A DNA stretch of 52,472 bases from Acetobacterium sp. KB-1 (lineage in GTDB: Bacteria > Bacillota > Clostridia > Eubacteriales > Eubacteriaceae), in contig NZ_CP030040.1 in assembly GCF_003260995.1 (NCBI RefSeq), positions 3,911,367-3,963,838 of the forward strand, given 5' to 3'. How positions within the stretch are numbered: position 1 is the first letter of the stretch; every line of letters starts with the position of its first letter. Below the pieces are notes generated by a model. It ran no database searches, had not been told where the DNA came from, and saw nothing but the letters and a program-made list of their open reading frames with translations. A program made the translations under genes and the position numbers. Shown here piece by piece: positions 43,065 to 52,443 of the stretch.

Positions 43065-43839
43065 ATTGGTTCTCCTTCATTTTATGGATTTAGTTTATAT
43101 GACCTTAGTAAATCTGTCCAGTTAAGTATAGCCTATCCAATATTTAAAAATAGCAGGATATCAAGCAACGACACCTTACATACTAGAAATAGCAAGAGGT
43201 ACTGTTGAAGTTGATGTTTATATTGAAACCCCAAATGAATTAGTAAAACAAATATTGTGCGAATGCAAATATTGGAACACACCTGTGACAAAAGAAAAGG
43301 TACATGCTTTTAGAACTGTTGTTTATGACTCTGGAGCGGAATTAGGCATTATGATATCTAAAAATGGGTATCAATCTGGAGCTATTGATGCAGCAAAATA
43401 TTCAAATATTCGACTTGAAACTTGGGAAAGCTTTCTGAATATTATTATGCATAGATGGATTGACAATCGGTTATGGACGGTCAAAAAAATGGCAGCGCGT
43501 GTTATGAGTTTTGATGATGTTTACGATTATGAATGTGAAAAGTTAACGATTCAAGAGTCTATAATCTATCGACATATTTGTAATAATATGAGGAAAGTTA
43601 CGAGTCAATCATGTTTTGTAACGAAGTCTAAATTAATGAATGATAATTTTTATATTGAGGGAACTCCAATTAATTCTATTTATTCTGATATTGAAGAATA
43701 TTTAAATAAATTGTATCAAAAACTTTCTGATGCATTAGAAATACTTGAAAAATTGAGTGTGAAACCCAATAAACCCGATCGTTATATATCAACAATGAAA
43801 GCGTATATGGATAATGAATAAAAAAAATTCTATGAAGCA

Positions 43840-43920
43840 AAATTATGTCAATTGGTATAACAATGTAAGAATTCATTCAAAATTGGTTATTTGACCATCG
43901 ATTTAGTGTTTTTAATGTGC
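43840..43920 (+). pseudogene. Tail fragment of an IS3-family transposase
   Basis: The bases encode NYVNWYNNVRIHSKL and then, after a 1-nt shift, GYLT, the conserved end of IS3-type integrases (YxxWYNNxRIHSxLGYLTP). It is a relic of an older insertion. Confidence 0.7.
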
Positions 43921-46323
43921 GATAGTTTGAGTTAAAAAGAAAAGCGGAGAAAAATGCTTAAATTTAGGAATGCTTTGATGGATAAAATTATTCAAGTCAC
44001 ATTTGGACAATCACGTTCAAAACAATATAAAAAAACAGTTCAGCTCGCTAAAGAAATTCCTCATTATTGTGAAAAAAACAAGCTCCATTCTTTTTTTATC
44101 GATACAGTAGATGAATATTTTATGAATCAAGATGAGATAAACAAGATTATTGAAATTGTTCGCAATTGGAAAGGTTCATCTGTGCTGCTTTATGGGAAAG
44201 AATATAAATGTTATCTTGATTTTTGTGAATTTATTACTGAATTAAAAAAACATGCTGGTAAGTATAGTGTTCTAGTGAATAGCGGAAGTGATGTATCAAT
44301 GGGGGATGTGACAATCGAAAAATTGCCTATGCCAGTGGTCTTATATCCATCTCATTGTGGTGCTTTTTTTGCCTTTTCTGATGATGTCGGAGAAGATTTT
44401 TATTTTTGTGAATGTGAAAGAAAAGCAATTGAGAATTACATTAAATTAAGAATTCAGAAACCACTTCAAAATCGTAGCACCAGTGATCCATGGACATATT
44501 CACTTGGCGCTGATGCATTTCCACCTATGGTTGCTGAGGTTTCTAAAAAATGGCAAGGTGATATACACACGCATATTAAATATAAGGAAAACTTGTGTTT
44601 TCGATGCAATAAAAAAGTCCCTAAAAAAACTTATTGTCATCCGATGTATGGAGGAAAGTTTCAACAGCTGAATATTTCACGGTAATGATACCAACGATAT
44701 TCAATTGGATACCGGTAGCACACACATTGATACCGTGGACGATTCACAAATCAATACTGGCTATTCATGGAATGATACTGCTGCCTTATAATGTATATCA
44801 GGGAATAAATATCCAATATTCCTTAATACATTATAAAGGAGGACATAAATATGTCCAGAAAAATTGCCGTGAAGCTCATTATGGAATTGCGTGCTAATGG
44901 GCTTTCGCAATCATCAATCGCACGCAGCCGACACATGTCAAAAACTTCTGTTAATGAAGTTTTCCGTATTGCTGAAGAACAGCATCTTTCTTATGATGAG
45001 ATCAAAGACCGGTCTTCAGACGAAGTCTATCATCTGTTCTTTCCGCATAAACATGCTGAAGAAACCGTTTATGCGCTGCCGGATTATGACTATGTTCATA
45101 ATGAGTTGACCAAAGTGGGCGTCACCCTCAAAATTCTCTGGCAAGAGTATCGGGATCAATGCACTGCCACGTCACATCTCAACGTTGGTTATACGAAATT
45201 CTGTAATGGTTATCGCGATGAAGTGGCGCGTAAAAAGCTAACCAATCATCTGACCCATAAGCCGGGTGTGATCGCCGAAGTTGACTGGAGTGGCAAAACC
45301 CAAAAGCTGATTGACCAGGTGACCGGTGATGAGATAAAAGTTTATCTCTTTGTTGGCACCTTGCCTTACAGCCAGTATACCTATGTTGAACCATGTTTAG
45401 ATATGAAACAAAATACCTGGCTCAATTGTCATGTGCACATGTATGAATACTTTGGTGGTTCAACGGTTCGCACGGTTTGTGATAATCTCAAGACGGGTGT
45501 TGTTACGCATCCCAGGGAAGGTGACATCATTCTCACTGAAGCTTATGAAGCTTTGGGTGATCACTATTGCACGGCTATTATGCCCGCCCCGGTGCGAAAA
45601 CCAAAAGCAAAGGCTTCGGTTGAAGGCAGCGTTGGTAAACTCGCCACGGCGGTGATTGCCAAACTTCGAAATAATGTCTACTACACCCTTGCCGACTTGA
45701 GAGTCGATGTCCTGGCGGCTCTCAAAGTGTTTAATGACCGGCCTTTCCAGAAACGGCAAGGCAGTCGTACTGAAATCCACGACACCATTGAGCGCACCTG
45801 TTTGAGACCATTACCGGTGCATCCCTATGAGCCAGTTACCTGGTTTTACAACAATAAAATCTATTCGGATTGTCATATCGTTTTTGAAAAGAATCATTAT
45901 TCCTGTCCTTATCAGTTTGCGGGTAAAAAAGCCGATTTACGTGTCGGTGATTCATTTATTGAGATTTATTGCCACAATGAGCGGATTGCCAGTCATCATC
46001 GTTTCCCATACTATACCATTGATGGTTGGTCGACTCATGATGAAGATTTGCCTGAAAGTTTTAAACAGGCGGAATGGAATCAGGAACGTTTTATGAAAGA
46101 AGCACAGAGCATCGGTGCTTCAACTTTGGCGGTGATTCAGCTGATTTTCGAAAATACCCGGCTCCCGGAAAGAGCTTTTAATCCGTCAAAGTCGGTACTG
46201 AAACTGGCTAAAAAATATTCGGCGGTACGGCTTGAAAATGCCTGCGAAATGGCCCTCAAAACGCTTCGTTCGCCGAGATACTGTCAATACCGTTTTAAAA
46301 CTTCCCAAAATAAACGGTAAAAA

Positions 46324-47112
46324 TTACCCATTAGCATCGTTCGATTCGTTTTCATATAGGCTGACATCATAAAAGCCAGCCTTTTTCTTTTCCCTAATCC
46401 GATAGCTGTCACCTTTGATATTGATCGTTGTGGAATGATGCAGCAGTCGATCCAGGATCGCCGTTGCAACGACATTATTTCCGAACACATCACCCCAACT
46501 ACCGTAGGACTTGTTGGAAGTCAGAATGATTGAGCCTTTTTCATAGCGATTGGAAACAATCTGAAAAAAGTAATGAGCCACTTCATCATCCATGGCCGCA
46601 TAGCCAACTTCATCAATAATCAGGATATTGGGTTTATTCAGTGTTTTAAGTTTGCGATGAATGCGCCCGGAAACAATATTTTCCTGAATCATTGAAATCA
46701 GTTCATGTGCACTGAGAAAATAAGCAGTATAGCCACTTTTGATCGCACAAACCGCCAGACCTACGGCCAGATGAGTTTTGCCAACGCCGGGCGGGCCCAA
46801 AAACACGACATTTTCGGAACGTTCCACAAAGGCGAGCGTTTTCAGTTCATTTACCTTACGCTGATTGGCACTGGGCTGGAAATCAAAGTCAAATGAATCG
46901 ATGGCCTTGATATAGGGAAATTTTGCAAGTTTCAAGTTCGTCGTAGTTGTCCGTTCTCTTTTTGCATCAATTTCTGCCCAAAGCAGCTTGTCCAGAAACT
47001 CCAAATAGGATATACTATCCTTGGAAGCTTCTTCAGCATGGTGGTCATAAACGGCGGCCATATGCGTGAGATTCAGACGATCAAAAGCTTCCTTCAGGTG
47101 ATGGGTTACCAT
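46324..47112 (-). CDS. istB: IstB ATPase of IS21 element B
   Basis: The 262-residue AAA+ helper of IS21 transposition has Walker A GPPGVGKTHLAVGL, Walker B ILIIDEVGYA and sensor-like ILTSNKSYGSW. Its start overlaps the istA stop by 7 bp, the usual istAB coupling. It appears complete. Confidence 0.93.
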   Translation of the reverse strand: MVTHHLKEAFDRLNLTHMAAVYDHHAEEASKDSISYLEFLDKLLWAEIDAKRERTTTTNLKLAKFPYIKAIDSFDFDFQPSANQRKVNELKTLAFVERSENVVFLGPPGVGKTHLAVGLAVCAIKSGYTAYFLSAHELISMIQENIVSGRIHRKLKTLNKPNILIIDEVGYAAMDDEVAHYFFQIVSNRYEKGSIILTSNKSYGSWGDVFGNNVVATAILDRLLHHSTTINIKGDSYRIREKKKAGFYDVSLYENESNDANG

Positions 47113-48350
47113 ATGGTCACCTCACTGACTAAAGAATCATAGACTGCGAGCGGTCTTTGATGCACTTTGGGCGATTGATCTGGAATCATAAGCGGTGCTT
47201 TGCGGGCTTTGGCTTTATGGTTTTGACTGTTCAATCCTTCAAAGTGCTTTTTCATTTTTTGAACCTGATGTTTTTGAGCCGGTTTCCGGTAACCTTCAAT
47301 CAAAGCACCAGTTTCATCATAGATTTCAATCGTTCCATTTCTCAGATCCCGCACACCGACACGGTGACCAACAAAGCGGAAGGGAACGGAAAAATAATTG
47401 GACTGATAACTGATCATACAATCATTCATGACCTTCCTGCTGACCAGATCCACAGAAAGAAACGGTTCGGTATTAACGGGTTTCAGCTGTTCTTCCTTCA
47501 GTCTATCACGGGGAATTTTGTGAATTGTCTGATGAAGCCTGACGTTACATTTCGTATCCAGCCAGAGTCGAGCCTGTTCATTGAGGTCAGTTAGATCGGA
47601 AAAGCTTTTGACTCTGGGCCAGAAGTTGCCGCGTACATATCGGACCCCGCGTTCCACCTTGCCCTTGGAACGGGGCAGATAAGGCCGATGCCGAACCGGA
47701 ATAAAATGGTGATGCTCGGCAAATCGCAAAAACCGCTGATTCCATTTATCGTTGCCGGTTTTGTGACTGTGGGCAACGACCGTTTTCATGTTGTCATACA
47801 GAATACTTTCAGTTACACCGCCCAAATAGGCAAATGCCCGTTCATGGCAGCCGATTAATGTGTCAAATTTTGAATTCTCGGTGAACTCAAGATAATAATT
47901 TCTGGAATGGCCCAAAACCATGATGAATGCATACAATTTTTTGAGCTTTCCATCGGGCATCGTGACAACGAATTCTCCCCAGTCAACCTGAGCCTGTTTG
48001 CCAGGGGGCGTTTCATAGCGGATTGATGCTTTGGCTAACACTTTTTCGCGATATGGTTTCATGAATTCCCGAAGAATCGTCATTTTCCCCTGGTACCCGT
48101 CGGCTGCAATTTCATCAAAAATCACAGCGGCATTGACACAGCCTTCATTCATTCGTTCCAGGATATAATCTTTAAACGGATCAAGCTTTCCTTGCCGAAA
48201 CTGACGTTTCCGATATGCTGGCGGTTCGTTGTGCTTAAGCCAGTTGCTGACCGTTTTTCGATCAACACCCATTTCTCTGGAAATCTGCATGATTGACATT
48301 CCCTTGTTCTTTAAACATTTGATCATGTAATACTCCTCAATTGTAATCAT
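47106..48350 (-). CDS. istA: IstA transposase of IS21 element B
   Basis: I chose ATG (complement of 48350), which follows AAGGAGG; an upstream in-frame ATG at 48407 has no such site. The 414-residue product has an N-terminal HTH (MSIMQISREMGVDRKTVSNWLK), the DDE triad in QVDWGEFVV, LYDNMKTVV and GKVERGVRYVR, and the IstA C-terminal beta domain. It looks intact. Confidence 0.92.
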   Translation of the reverse strand: MITIEEYYMIKCLKNKGMSIMQISREMGVDRKTVSNWLKHNEPPAYRKRQFRQGKLDPFKDYILERMNEGCVNAAVIFDEIAADGYQGKMTILREFMKPYREKVLAKASIRYETPPGKQAQVDWGEFVVTMPDGKLKKLYAFIMVLGHSRNYYLEFTENSKFDTLIGCHERAFAYLGGVTESILYDNMKTVVAHSHKTGNDKWNQRFLRFAEHHHFIPVRHRPYLPRSKGKVERGVRYVRGNFWPRVKSFSDLTDLNEQARLWLDTKCNVRLHQTIHKIPRDRLKEEQLKPVNTEPFLSVDLVSRKVMNDCMISYQSNYFSVPFRFVGHRVGVRDLRNGTIEIYDETGALIEGYRKPAQKHQVQKMKKHFEGLNSQNHKAKARKAPLMIPDQSPKVHQRPLAVYDSLVSEVTIW

Positions 48351-48580
48351 TCGGTTGTCCTCCTTATCTTTAAGAAGAAACATACCGTGTTTTTGGGGAA
48401 TTTTCAACCGTTTATTATGGGTATTTTAACACCGATTTTGACAATACAAACATCTCGAACCGATATTAGCCGCTGGCGAAGATATCCTTTATGCCAAAGA
48501 CCGGGATGCCGCTCATCAAGCTGAAACAGCGAGTACCACCGGTTTTATCCGTGGGGCATCTTACTACGGCGGTTACGACA

Positions 48581-49318
48581 ATGATTAATGACGAAACCCG
48601 ACGCAAACTCCGCGAAATTCAGCTTGAGGAAATGATTCAGGTGATTGACAGACAGGCCAAAGATACGATTTATGCCACCCTCTCTTTTGACGAACGCATG
48701 AAAATGATTGTTGATTATGTTTATCAGGAAAAGCACAACAAGCGTGTTGCAAGCCTTATAAAACGGGCTCGATTCAGAATTCCGAATGCCGCCATTCAGG
48801 ATGTTTTCTTTGCTGAACGACATCTTGATAAAGATCTGATTCTGGAAATTGCTACCGGTACTTTTATCAGCAACAATCAGAATATCATCATTTGCGGGTT
48901 CACTGGCTCGGGAAAGTCGTATCTGGCTTGTTCCATTGGAAAAGAAGCCTGTAAACAGGGCATTCGCACCCGGTATATTCGCTTGCCCGACCTTCTGATG
49001 GAATACGGCGAAGCAAAGAACCAGCCGAATGGGCAAAGCAGGGAACTCAAAAAATATACGAACTATCCCTTATTGATCCTTGATGAATGGCTAATTACTG
49101 ATCTTTCTGATGATGAACTCCATTTTCTTTTTGAACTGGTCGAACGCCGTTATGACAACGGTGCTACCATTTTCTGCACGCAGTATAAGATCGAGGAGTG
49201 GCATGCTCGTCTCGGTGGTGGTGTTCTGGCTGATTCTATTATGGATCGCATTATACATGGTGCTCACATTGTCAGCTCAGGCAGTATAAATATGCGTGAT
49301 TTTGTATTAAACCTTTAA
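48581..49318 (+). CDS. istB: IstB ATPase of IS21 element A
   Basis: ATG 48581 overlaps the istA stop of element A by 8 bp; the frame upstream of it is istA shadow. The 245-residue protein carries Walker A GFTGSGKSYLACSIG, Walker B LLILDEWLI and FCTQYKIEEWHARLGGGVLADSI. The gene is complete but now lies 2.2 kb from the rest of its istA partner. Confidence 0.92.
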   Translation: MINDETRRKLREIQLEEMIQVIDRQAKDTIYATLSFDERMKMIVDYVYQEKHNKRVASLIKRARFRIPNAAIQDVFFAERHLDKDLILEIATGTFISNNQNIIICGFTGSGKSYLACSIGKEACKQGIRTRYIRLPDLLMEYGEAKNQPNGQSRELKKYTNYPLLILDEWLITDLSDDELHFLFELVERRYDNGATIFCTQYKIEEWHARLGGGVLADSIMDRIIHGAHIVSSGSINMRDFVLNL

Positions 49319-50020
49319 TGAACCCATTTTAGGGAATGCCGGTATTACCGGTATCATTTTGTGAACCAATGGTATCATCTCAAGTACTGCCAGTATCATT
49401 AGCGTGTACTGGCGGTACTCTTAGCGTGAAATAATCAACAGCATTATGGCTGGTATATCATTCAGGAGTATTTTAAACTGGGTATAGACGAAGGTCAGTT
49501 TTACGAATTTAATATCTTGCCGGATGAATGCACACCTGAACTATATGATAGTGTCAGGAGAATTTCGGAATCAATAAGGAGGGAAAGTTCGTGTGATGAA
49601 GCTGGATCACTGAGAGACGATCTAAGTAGGGCAATAGAAAATTCGGTAAGAGAACAGTTAGGTTTTAAAAAGATCGGTGATGCCTGGGTGAGTGAAACGA
49701 TGCTTTATCAAATCGTCAAATCGCTGTTTCCTCACGAGAAAGTGATTCGTCATCATAGACCGGATTGGCTTGAGGGATTGGAACTTGATATATTTTTGCC
49801 TGACATAAAACTAGGATTGGAATATCAGGGCATTCAGCACTTTAAAGCTATTAATCATTGGGGTGGTATGAAGCAATTAAAAGTGCAGCAAGAACATGAT
49901 GACCGAAAGATGAGACTATGTGACGAAGCAGGTATCAGACTGATATGTGTAAATTATGACGAACCACTTACTGAGGAACATATTAGACATAAGCTAACAT
50001 AGAAGGGTTAACAATAGTTT

Positions 50021-50430
50021 ATGAGTGATATTAAACTAGATATTTCAATTCCACCAAATGATGGTCTAGTAGTCTCAAAAAAAATAGACTATGATCTCAC
50101 TTGTAAGACTAATTTTATTGAACAACTCAGATCAAATTTATAGGAAAAAAACGAATCATTTGCATCAAACCCATTATTGCTAAATATTATGTTGTTAACC
50201 TTCGATAGCTATGCACAAATACCTGATAAATTATACATTTTCTATTCAAATGCTTTTGAGACTATGTTTTTTAAACACGATGCTACAAAAAGCGGTTTCA
50301 AGCGACAACTAAAATCCGATTTATCCTTTGATGATTTTAAAAACGTCTTTTCGATATTTTGTTTCCATACTTATATGAAATAACAATACCAGTTTTCATA
50401 TTCGGAACTCAGTTCTCTTTTAGATTGTTT
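50021..50430 (+). pseudogene. NACHT-type STAND NTPase fragment with two nonsense codons
   Basis: Reading from ATG 50021, the frame gives FIEQLRSNL-stop-EKNESFASNPLLLNIMLLTF...FKNVFSIFCFHTYMK-stop-QYQFSYSELSSLLD. The segment SNPLLLNIMLLTFDSYAQIPDKLYIFY and KHDATKSGFKRQLKSDL match, by recognition, the helical region after the ATPase core of bacterial NACHT NTPases used in anti-phage defence. TAG at about 50142 and TAA at about 50381 interrupt it, the P-loop is absent, and the 3' side is cut by the IS21 relic. The N-terminal 25 residues may not belong to the same gene. Confidence 0.65.
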
Positions 50431-51135
50431 TTTGCAAGAACTTTTTGCAAAAAACAGGATTGAATCCGCCAGGGCGCCGCTGCCCAGGCGTTCATGCCAA
50501 CCTTCGGCAGTAAATTGAGAACAGAAAATTGTGGACGTCTGGCCACAACGGATTTCCATCAGCTCCAGCAGATCACGCTGTTGTGTATCTGTAGTGGGAA
50601 CAAGCAGAAACTCATCCAGGATCATCAGGGAACATTTTCTGAATTGATTAAGCAGATGATGATATTTGCCTTGAATCCGCGCGGCTTCGAATGCACAAAA
50701 GAGATCCGGTAAGCGGATATAGCGTGCTTTATAACCGGATTGGCAGGCATTTACCCCCAGTGCATTGGAAATATAGGTTTTACCGCAACCGGTGGCGCCA
50801 ACTAGAATGACGTTTTGCCCCTGGCAAATGTATTCGTTGCTGGCCAGACTTTCCAGCAGTTCCCGATTCAAATGTCGATCCGGCAGATATTCGATATTTC
50901 CCAGAAAAGCAGCTGAATTATTAAATTTAGCCTCCTTGATGAGTCGTTTGATAGTGTTGTTGTGTCGGGAATCATACTCCGCATCGACCATCAGAGCCAG
51001 ACGTTCCTGAAATGACATCGAAAGATAGGTCATTTCATCTTCAAGCTGATTCTGGTAGGATTGGGCAAAAAAGGGCAAACGCATGGTTTTTAGCTTTTTC
51101 AAGGTATCATTTGTTGGGTGATTTTTATTTCCCAT
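50371..51135 (-). CDS. istB: Orphan istB of a deleted IS21-type element
   Basis: The 254-residue frame has Walker A GATGCGKTYISNALG and Walker B LMILDEFLL. After GSGALADSI the IstB sequence stops and the frame runs through an inverted end (TTTTTTGCAAAAAG... with TTTTTGCAAAAAA, 50426-50454) into flanking DNA, so the true C-terminus is lost. No istA is present. A matching end (GTGTCAACAATTTTTCGC, read on the minus strand from about 51173) bounds the other side. This is a non-autonomous relic. Confidence 0.75.
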   Translation of the reverse strand: MGNKNHPTNDTLKKLKTMRLPFFAQSYQNQLEDEMTYLSMSFQERLALMVDAEYDSRHNNTIKRLIKEAKFNNSAAFLGNIEYLPDRHLNRELLESLASNEYICQGQNVILVGATGCGKTYISNALGVNACQSGYKARYIRLPDLFCAFEAARIQGKYHHLLNQFRKCSLMILDEFLLVPTTDTQQRDLLELMEIRCGQTSTIFCSQFTAEGWHERLGSGALADSILFFAKSSCKKQSKRELSSEYENWYCYFI

Positions 51136-51182
51136 GGCTGTTTTTATTTTTGCGAAAAATTGTTGACACTACCATTTTGTTA

Positions 51183-51950
51183 TTAGTTTAATATTTCATA
51201 TTCCTCGTATTTTTTATCAAACATTAGTTTGTCTTCGCTTGGTTTATAGTCTTTCCACATATCCAAATCGATTAGCTCTTCTGGAGTCATAGTTAGAATT
51301 TTGTTCTTTGTATAACCTTTTGGCGGATTAGATAAAAATTTTTCGCGAAGTTGTTCATCTGCATTCTTTTGTATATAGTAATTTTCATAATAATTTTCAA
51401 GATCACTTGTAATTTTATCAAGATTAAACATATACTTATTACCATAGCCATCTTGCTCAAAGTGTTTTGAAATGACAGTCTTGATAGCCTCGAAAAGATC
51501 ATGCTGTACTTCATATTGTTTTTTAAAATCCATTTCTTCGAATTGTGCGTAAGATATATCAAAGAGAGAGAAGAGCTTTTTCAAAAAGACAGTAATAGAT
51601 TCCTTTAGCAAATCATCTTGCTCTTTTCGAAAGTATGGGTATTCAGCAGGATGAAGATTATAAAAAAAATTTTCTCCTAGAGTTTTGTTTTTCAGAGTTT
51701 CTATCATTTCTCTTCGTTCTCTGTGAAGCTGACCAGACAAAAACTTTGGATCAATATCCAAATATTTTGCTATCTGTTCCAAAAATTTAGGTGTCATTTT
51801 TCCTTCGTTGAGAGAGCGCCTAATTGTACGCTCAGTACAATCTATTTCGTGAACTTCCCCCAGTTTTCTAATGCTACTTTTCTTATACTTAAGTACATCT
51901 CTAAATATTTTTTTATCGATTATTTTTTTATATATCTTATTCTTAGGCAT
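51183..51950 (-). CDS. HTH-domain regulator-like protein
   Basis: ATG (complement of 51950) follows AAAGGAG. The 255-residue protein has an N-terminal helix-turn-helix of XRE type (IRKLGEVHEIDCTERTIRRSLNEGKMTPKFLEQIAKYLDIDP) and a long helical C-terminal part with no known family. It is divergent from the PIN-like gene; the 124-bp space between them has two TTATGCGG repeats that may be its operator. Confidence 0.75.
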   Translation of the reverse strand: MPKNKIYKKIIDKKIFRDVLKYKKSSIRKLGEVHEIDCTERTIRRSLNEGKMTPKFLEQIAKYLDIDPKFLSGQLHRERREMIETLKNKTLGENFFYNLHPAEYPYFRKEQDDLLKESITVFLKKLFSLFDISYAQFEEMDFKKQYEVQHDLFEAIKTVISKHFEQDGYGNKYMFNLDKITSDLENYYENYYIQKNADEQLREKFLSNPPKGYTKNKILTMTPEELIDLDMWKDYKPSEDKLMFDKKYEEYEILN

Positions 51951-51960
51951 ACAATACTCC

Positions 51961-52007
51961 TTTATGCGGACAATATAACTAATTTATCAGCTATTATGCG
52001 GTCATTA
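51961..52007. promoter_or_regulatory. Possible operator: direct repeats in a divergent promoter region
   Basis: TTATGCGG occurs at 51962-51969 and 51994-52001, 32 bp (about three helical turns) apart, each within similar longer sequence (TTTATGCGGACAATA and ATTATGCGGTCATTA). They lie between the HTH gene and the PIN-like gene. Confidence 0.45.
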
Positions 52008-52074
52008 TTTATGCTATTATGATATCATATTAAATAAACATTACAAGTGATAATTTATGAAAGGAGTCCGCACC

Positions 52075-52443
52075 ATGAACAACGCAGACTATACGAGAAA
52101 ATTACTTTTAGAGAATGAGATTATTATTATTGATACATCAGCGGTTATGGATTTTGAACAATTACATCAATTAGTTAATAGAATTGAATTTTTACTTTTG
52201 GAATTTAGTAAAAAAATAGTGGTGCCCAAGGCTGTATGGATTGAGTTGATGAGACATATTAATTCTAAAAAACAAGATAAACAAGAGAAGGCGCTTCGGG
52301 CAGTAGATATCATATGTATGCATCCTGATATCTTTGAAATAAAAAGCGAATATATTGATCATAAAGAGATGTTAAAAACATTCGTAAGCGATTCAAAAGA
52401 TGGCGTAGTGCAAAATAGGTCGAATTATTGTAGACTAACCTAA
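52075..52443 (+). CDS. PIN-like domain protein, possibly truncated
   Basis: ATG 52075 follows AAAGGAG; the upstream in-frame ATG 52057 lies before that site. The 122-residue product has IIIIDTSAVMDFEQLHQLV, the first acidic strand of PIN nucleases, then VPKAVWIELMRHI with the conserved Glu. The last residues (SKDGVVQNRSNYCRLT) do not resemble the rest of a PIN fold, and the C-terminal acidic cluster is missing. A frameshift near 52410 or a short variant is possible. Paired with a divergent HTH gene, it could be part of a toxin or defence locus. Confidence 0.6.
   Translation: MNNADYTRKLLLENEIIIIDTSAVMDFEQLHQLVNRIEFLLLEFSKKIVVPKAVWIELMRHINSKKQDKQEKALRAVDIICMHPDIFEIKSEYIDHKEMLKTFVSDSKDGVVQNRSNYCRLT

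Larger units (their letters stand above)
41921..43138 (-). mobile_element. IS3-family (IS150-type) insertion sequence, 1218 bp
   Basis: The ends align as imperfect inverted repeats: GGATTGTCAACACTT on the left against GGATAGGCTATACTT read inward from the right, both continuing to TAAGGTC. The 5-bp duplication AATAT lies at 41916-41920 and 43139-43143. Transposase genes are on the minus strand. Confidence 0.88.
41858..43821 (+). pseudogene. Mrr-like restriction endonuclease gene split by an IS3/IS150-type element
   Basis: ATG 41858 encodes MIFTHRTPQTWQELQELTAEY up to the IS. Beyond it, 43144-43821 continues LKIAGYQATTPYILEIARGTVEVDVYIE...CECKYW. Joining the halves at the AATAT duplication gives an unbroken 246-residue protein. 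VEVDVY and ECKYW supply the D and E-x-K of a PD-(D/E)XK/Mrr_cat site, and QSGAIDAAKYSNIRLETWESF is a typical downstream motif. The intact enzyme would cut foreign or modified DNA. As it stands it is inactivated. Confidence 0.85.
46282..48443 (-). mobile_element. IS21-family element B nested in element A, 2162 bp
   Basis: The ends are TGTCAATACCGTTTTAAAA on the left and TGTCAAAATCGGTGTTAAAA inward from the right, both reaching AATAAACGGT. They are flanked by ATAC (46278-46281 and 48444-48447). Both genes are on the minus strand and look intact. Confidence 0.9.
44851..48588 (+). pseudogene. istA: istA transposase of IS21 element A, interrupted
   Basis: ATG 44851 follows AAAGGAGGAC. The first 477 residues precede the insertion at 46281; the continuation 48448-48588 reads KHLEPILAAGEDILYAKD...YYGGYDND. 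Removing the inner element and one ATAC copy restores RSPRY|KHLEP in frame. The DDE residues are seen in AEVDWSGKT, VCDNLKTGV and KASVEGSVG. As it stands, translation ends at 46320 with ...RFKTSQNKR, lacking about 46 C-terminal residues, so some activity cannot be excluded. Confidence 0.87.
44669..49437 (+). mobile_element. IS21-family element A, itself split by IS21 element B
   Basis: The ends read TGAATATTTCACGGTAATG on the left and TGATTATTTCACGCTAAGAG inward from the right. They are flanked by ACAGC (44664-44668 and 49438-49442). Subterminal GATACC-like repeats occur near both ends, as in IS21. Without the inner element and its duplication its length is about 2.6 kb. It carries istA (broken) and istB. 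Confidence 0.88.
43954..50002 (+). pseudogene. PD-(D/E)XK nuclease-like gene split by nested IS21 elements
   Basis: The 5' part (43954-44668) and 3' part (49443-50002) join at the ACAGC duplication into exactly 1275 nt, encoding 424 residues without a stop. The joint reads ...YGGKFQQ|HYGWYIIQEY. A zinc-ribbon-like segment (CFRCNKKVPKKTYC) lies before the joint. The C-terminal 100 residues look like a PD-(D/E)XK nuclease related to Vsr/DUF559 types: GLELDIFLPDIKLGLEYQG...DDRKMRLCDEAGIRLICVNY. Its place among defence relics suggests a restriction or anti-phage role. The gene is now dead. Confidence 0.85.

Noticed and set aside
44851-46320. istA of IS21 element A as a normal complete gene
   Set aside because: The last nine codons derive from the end of the inserted element B; the true C-terminal part lies at 48448-48588.
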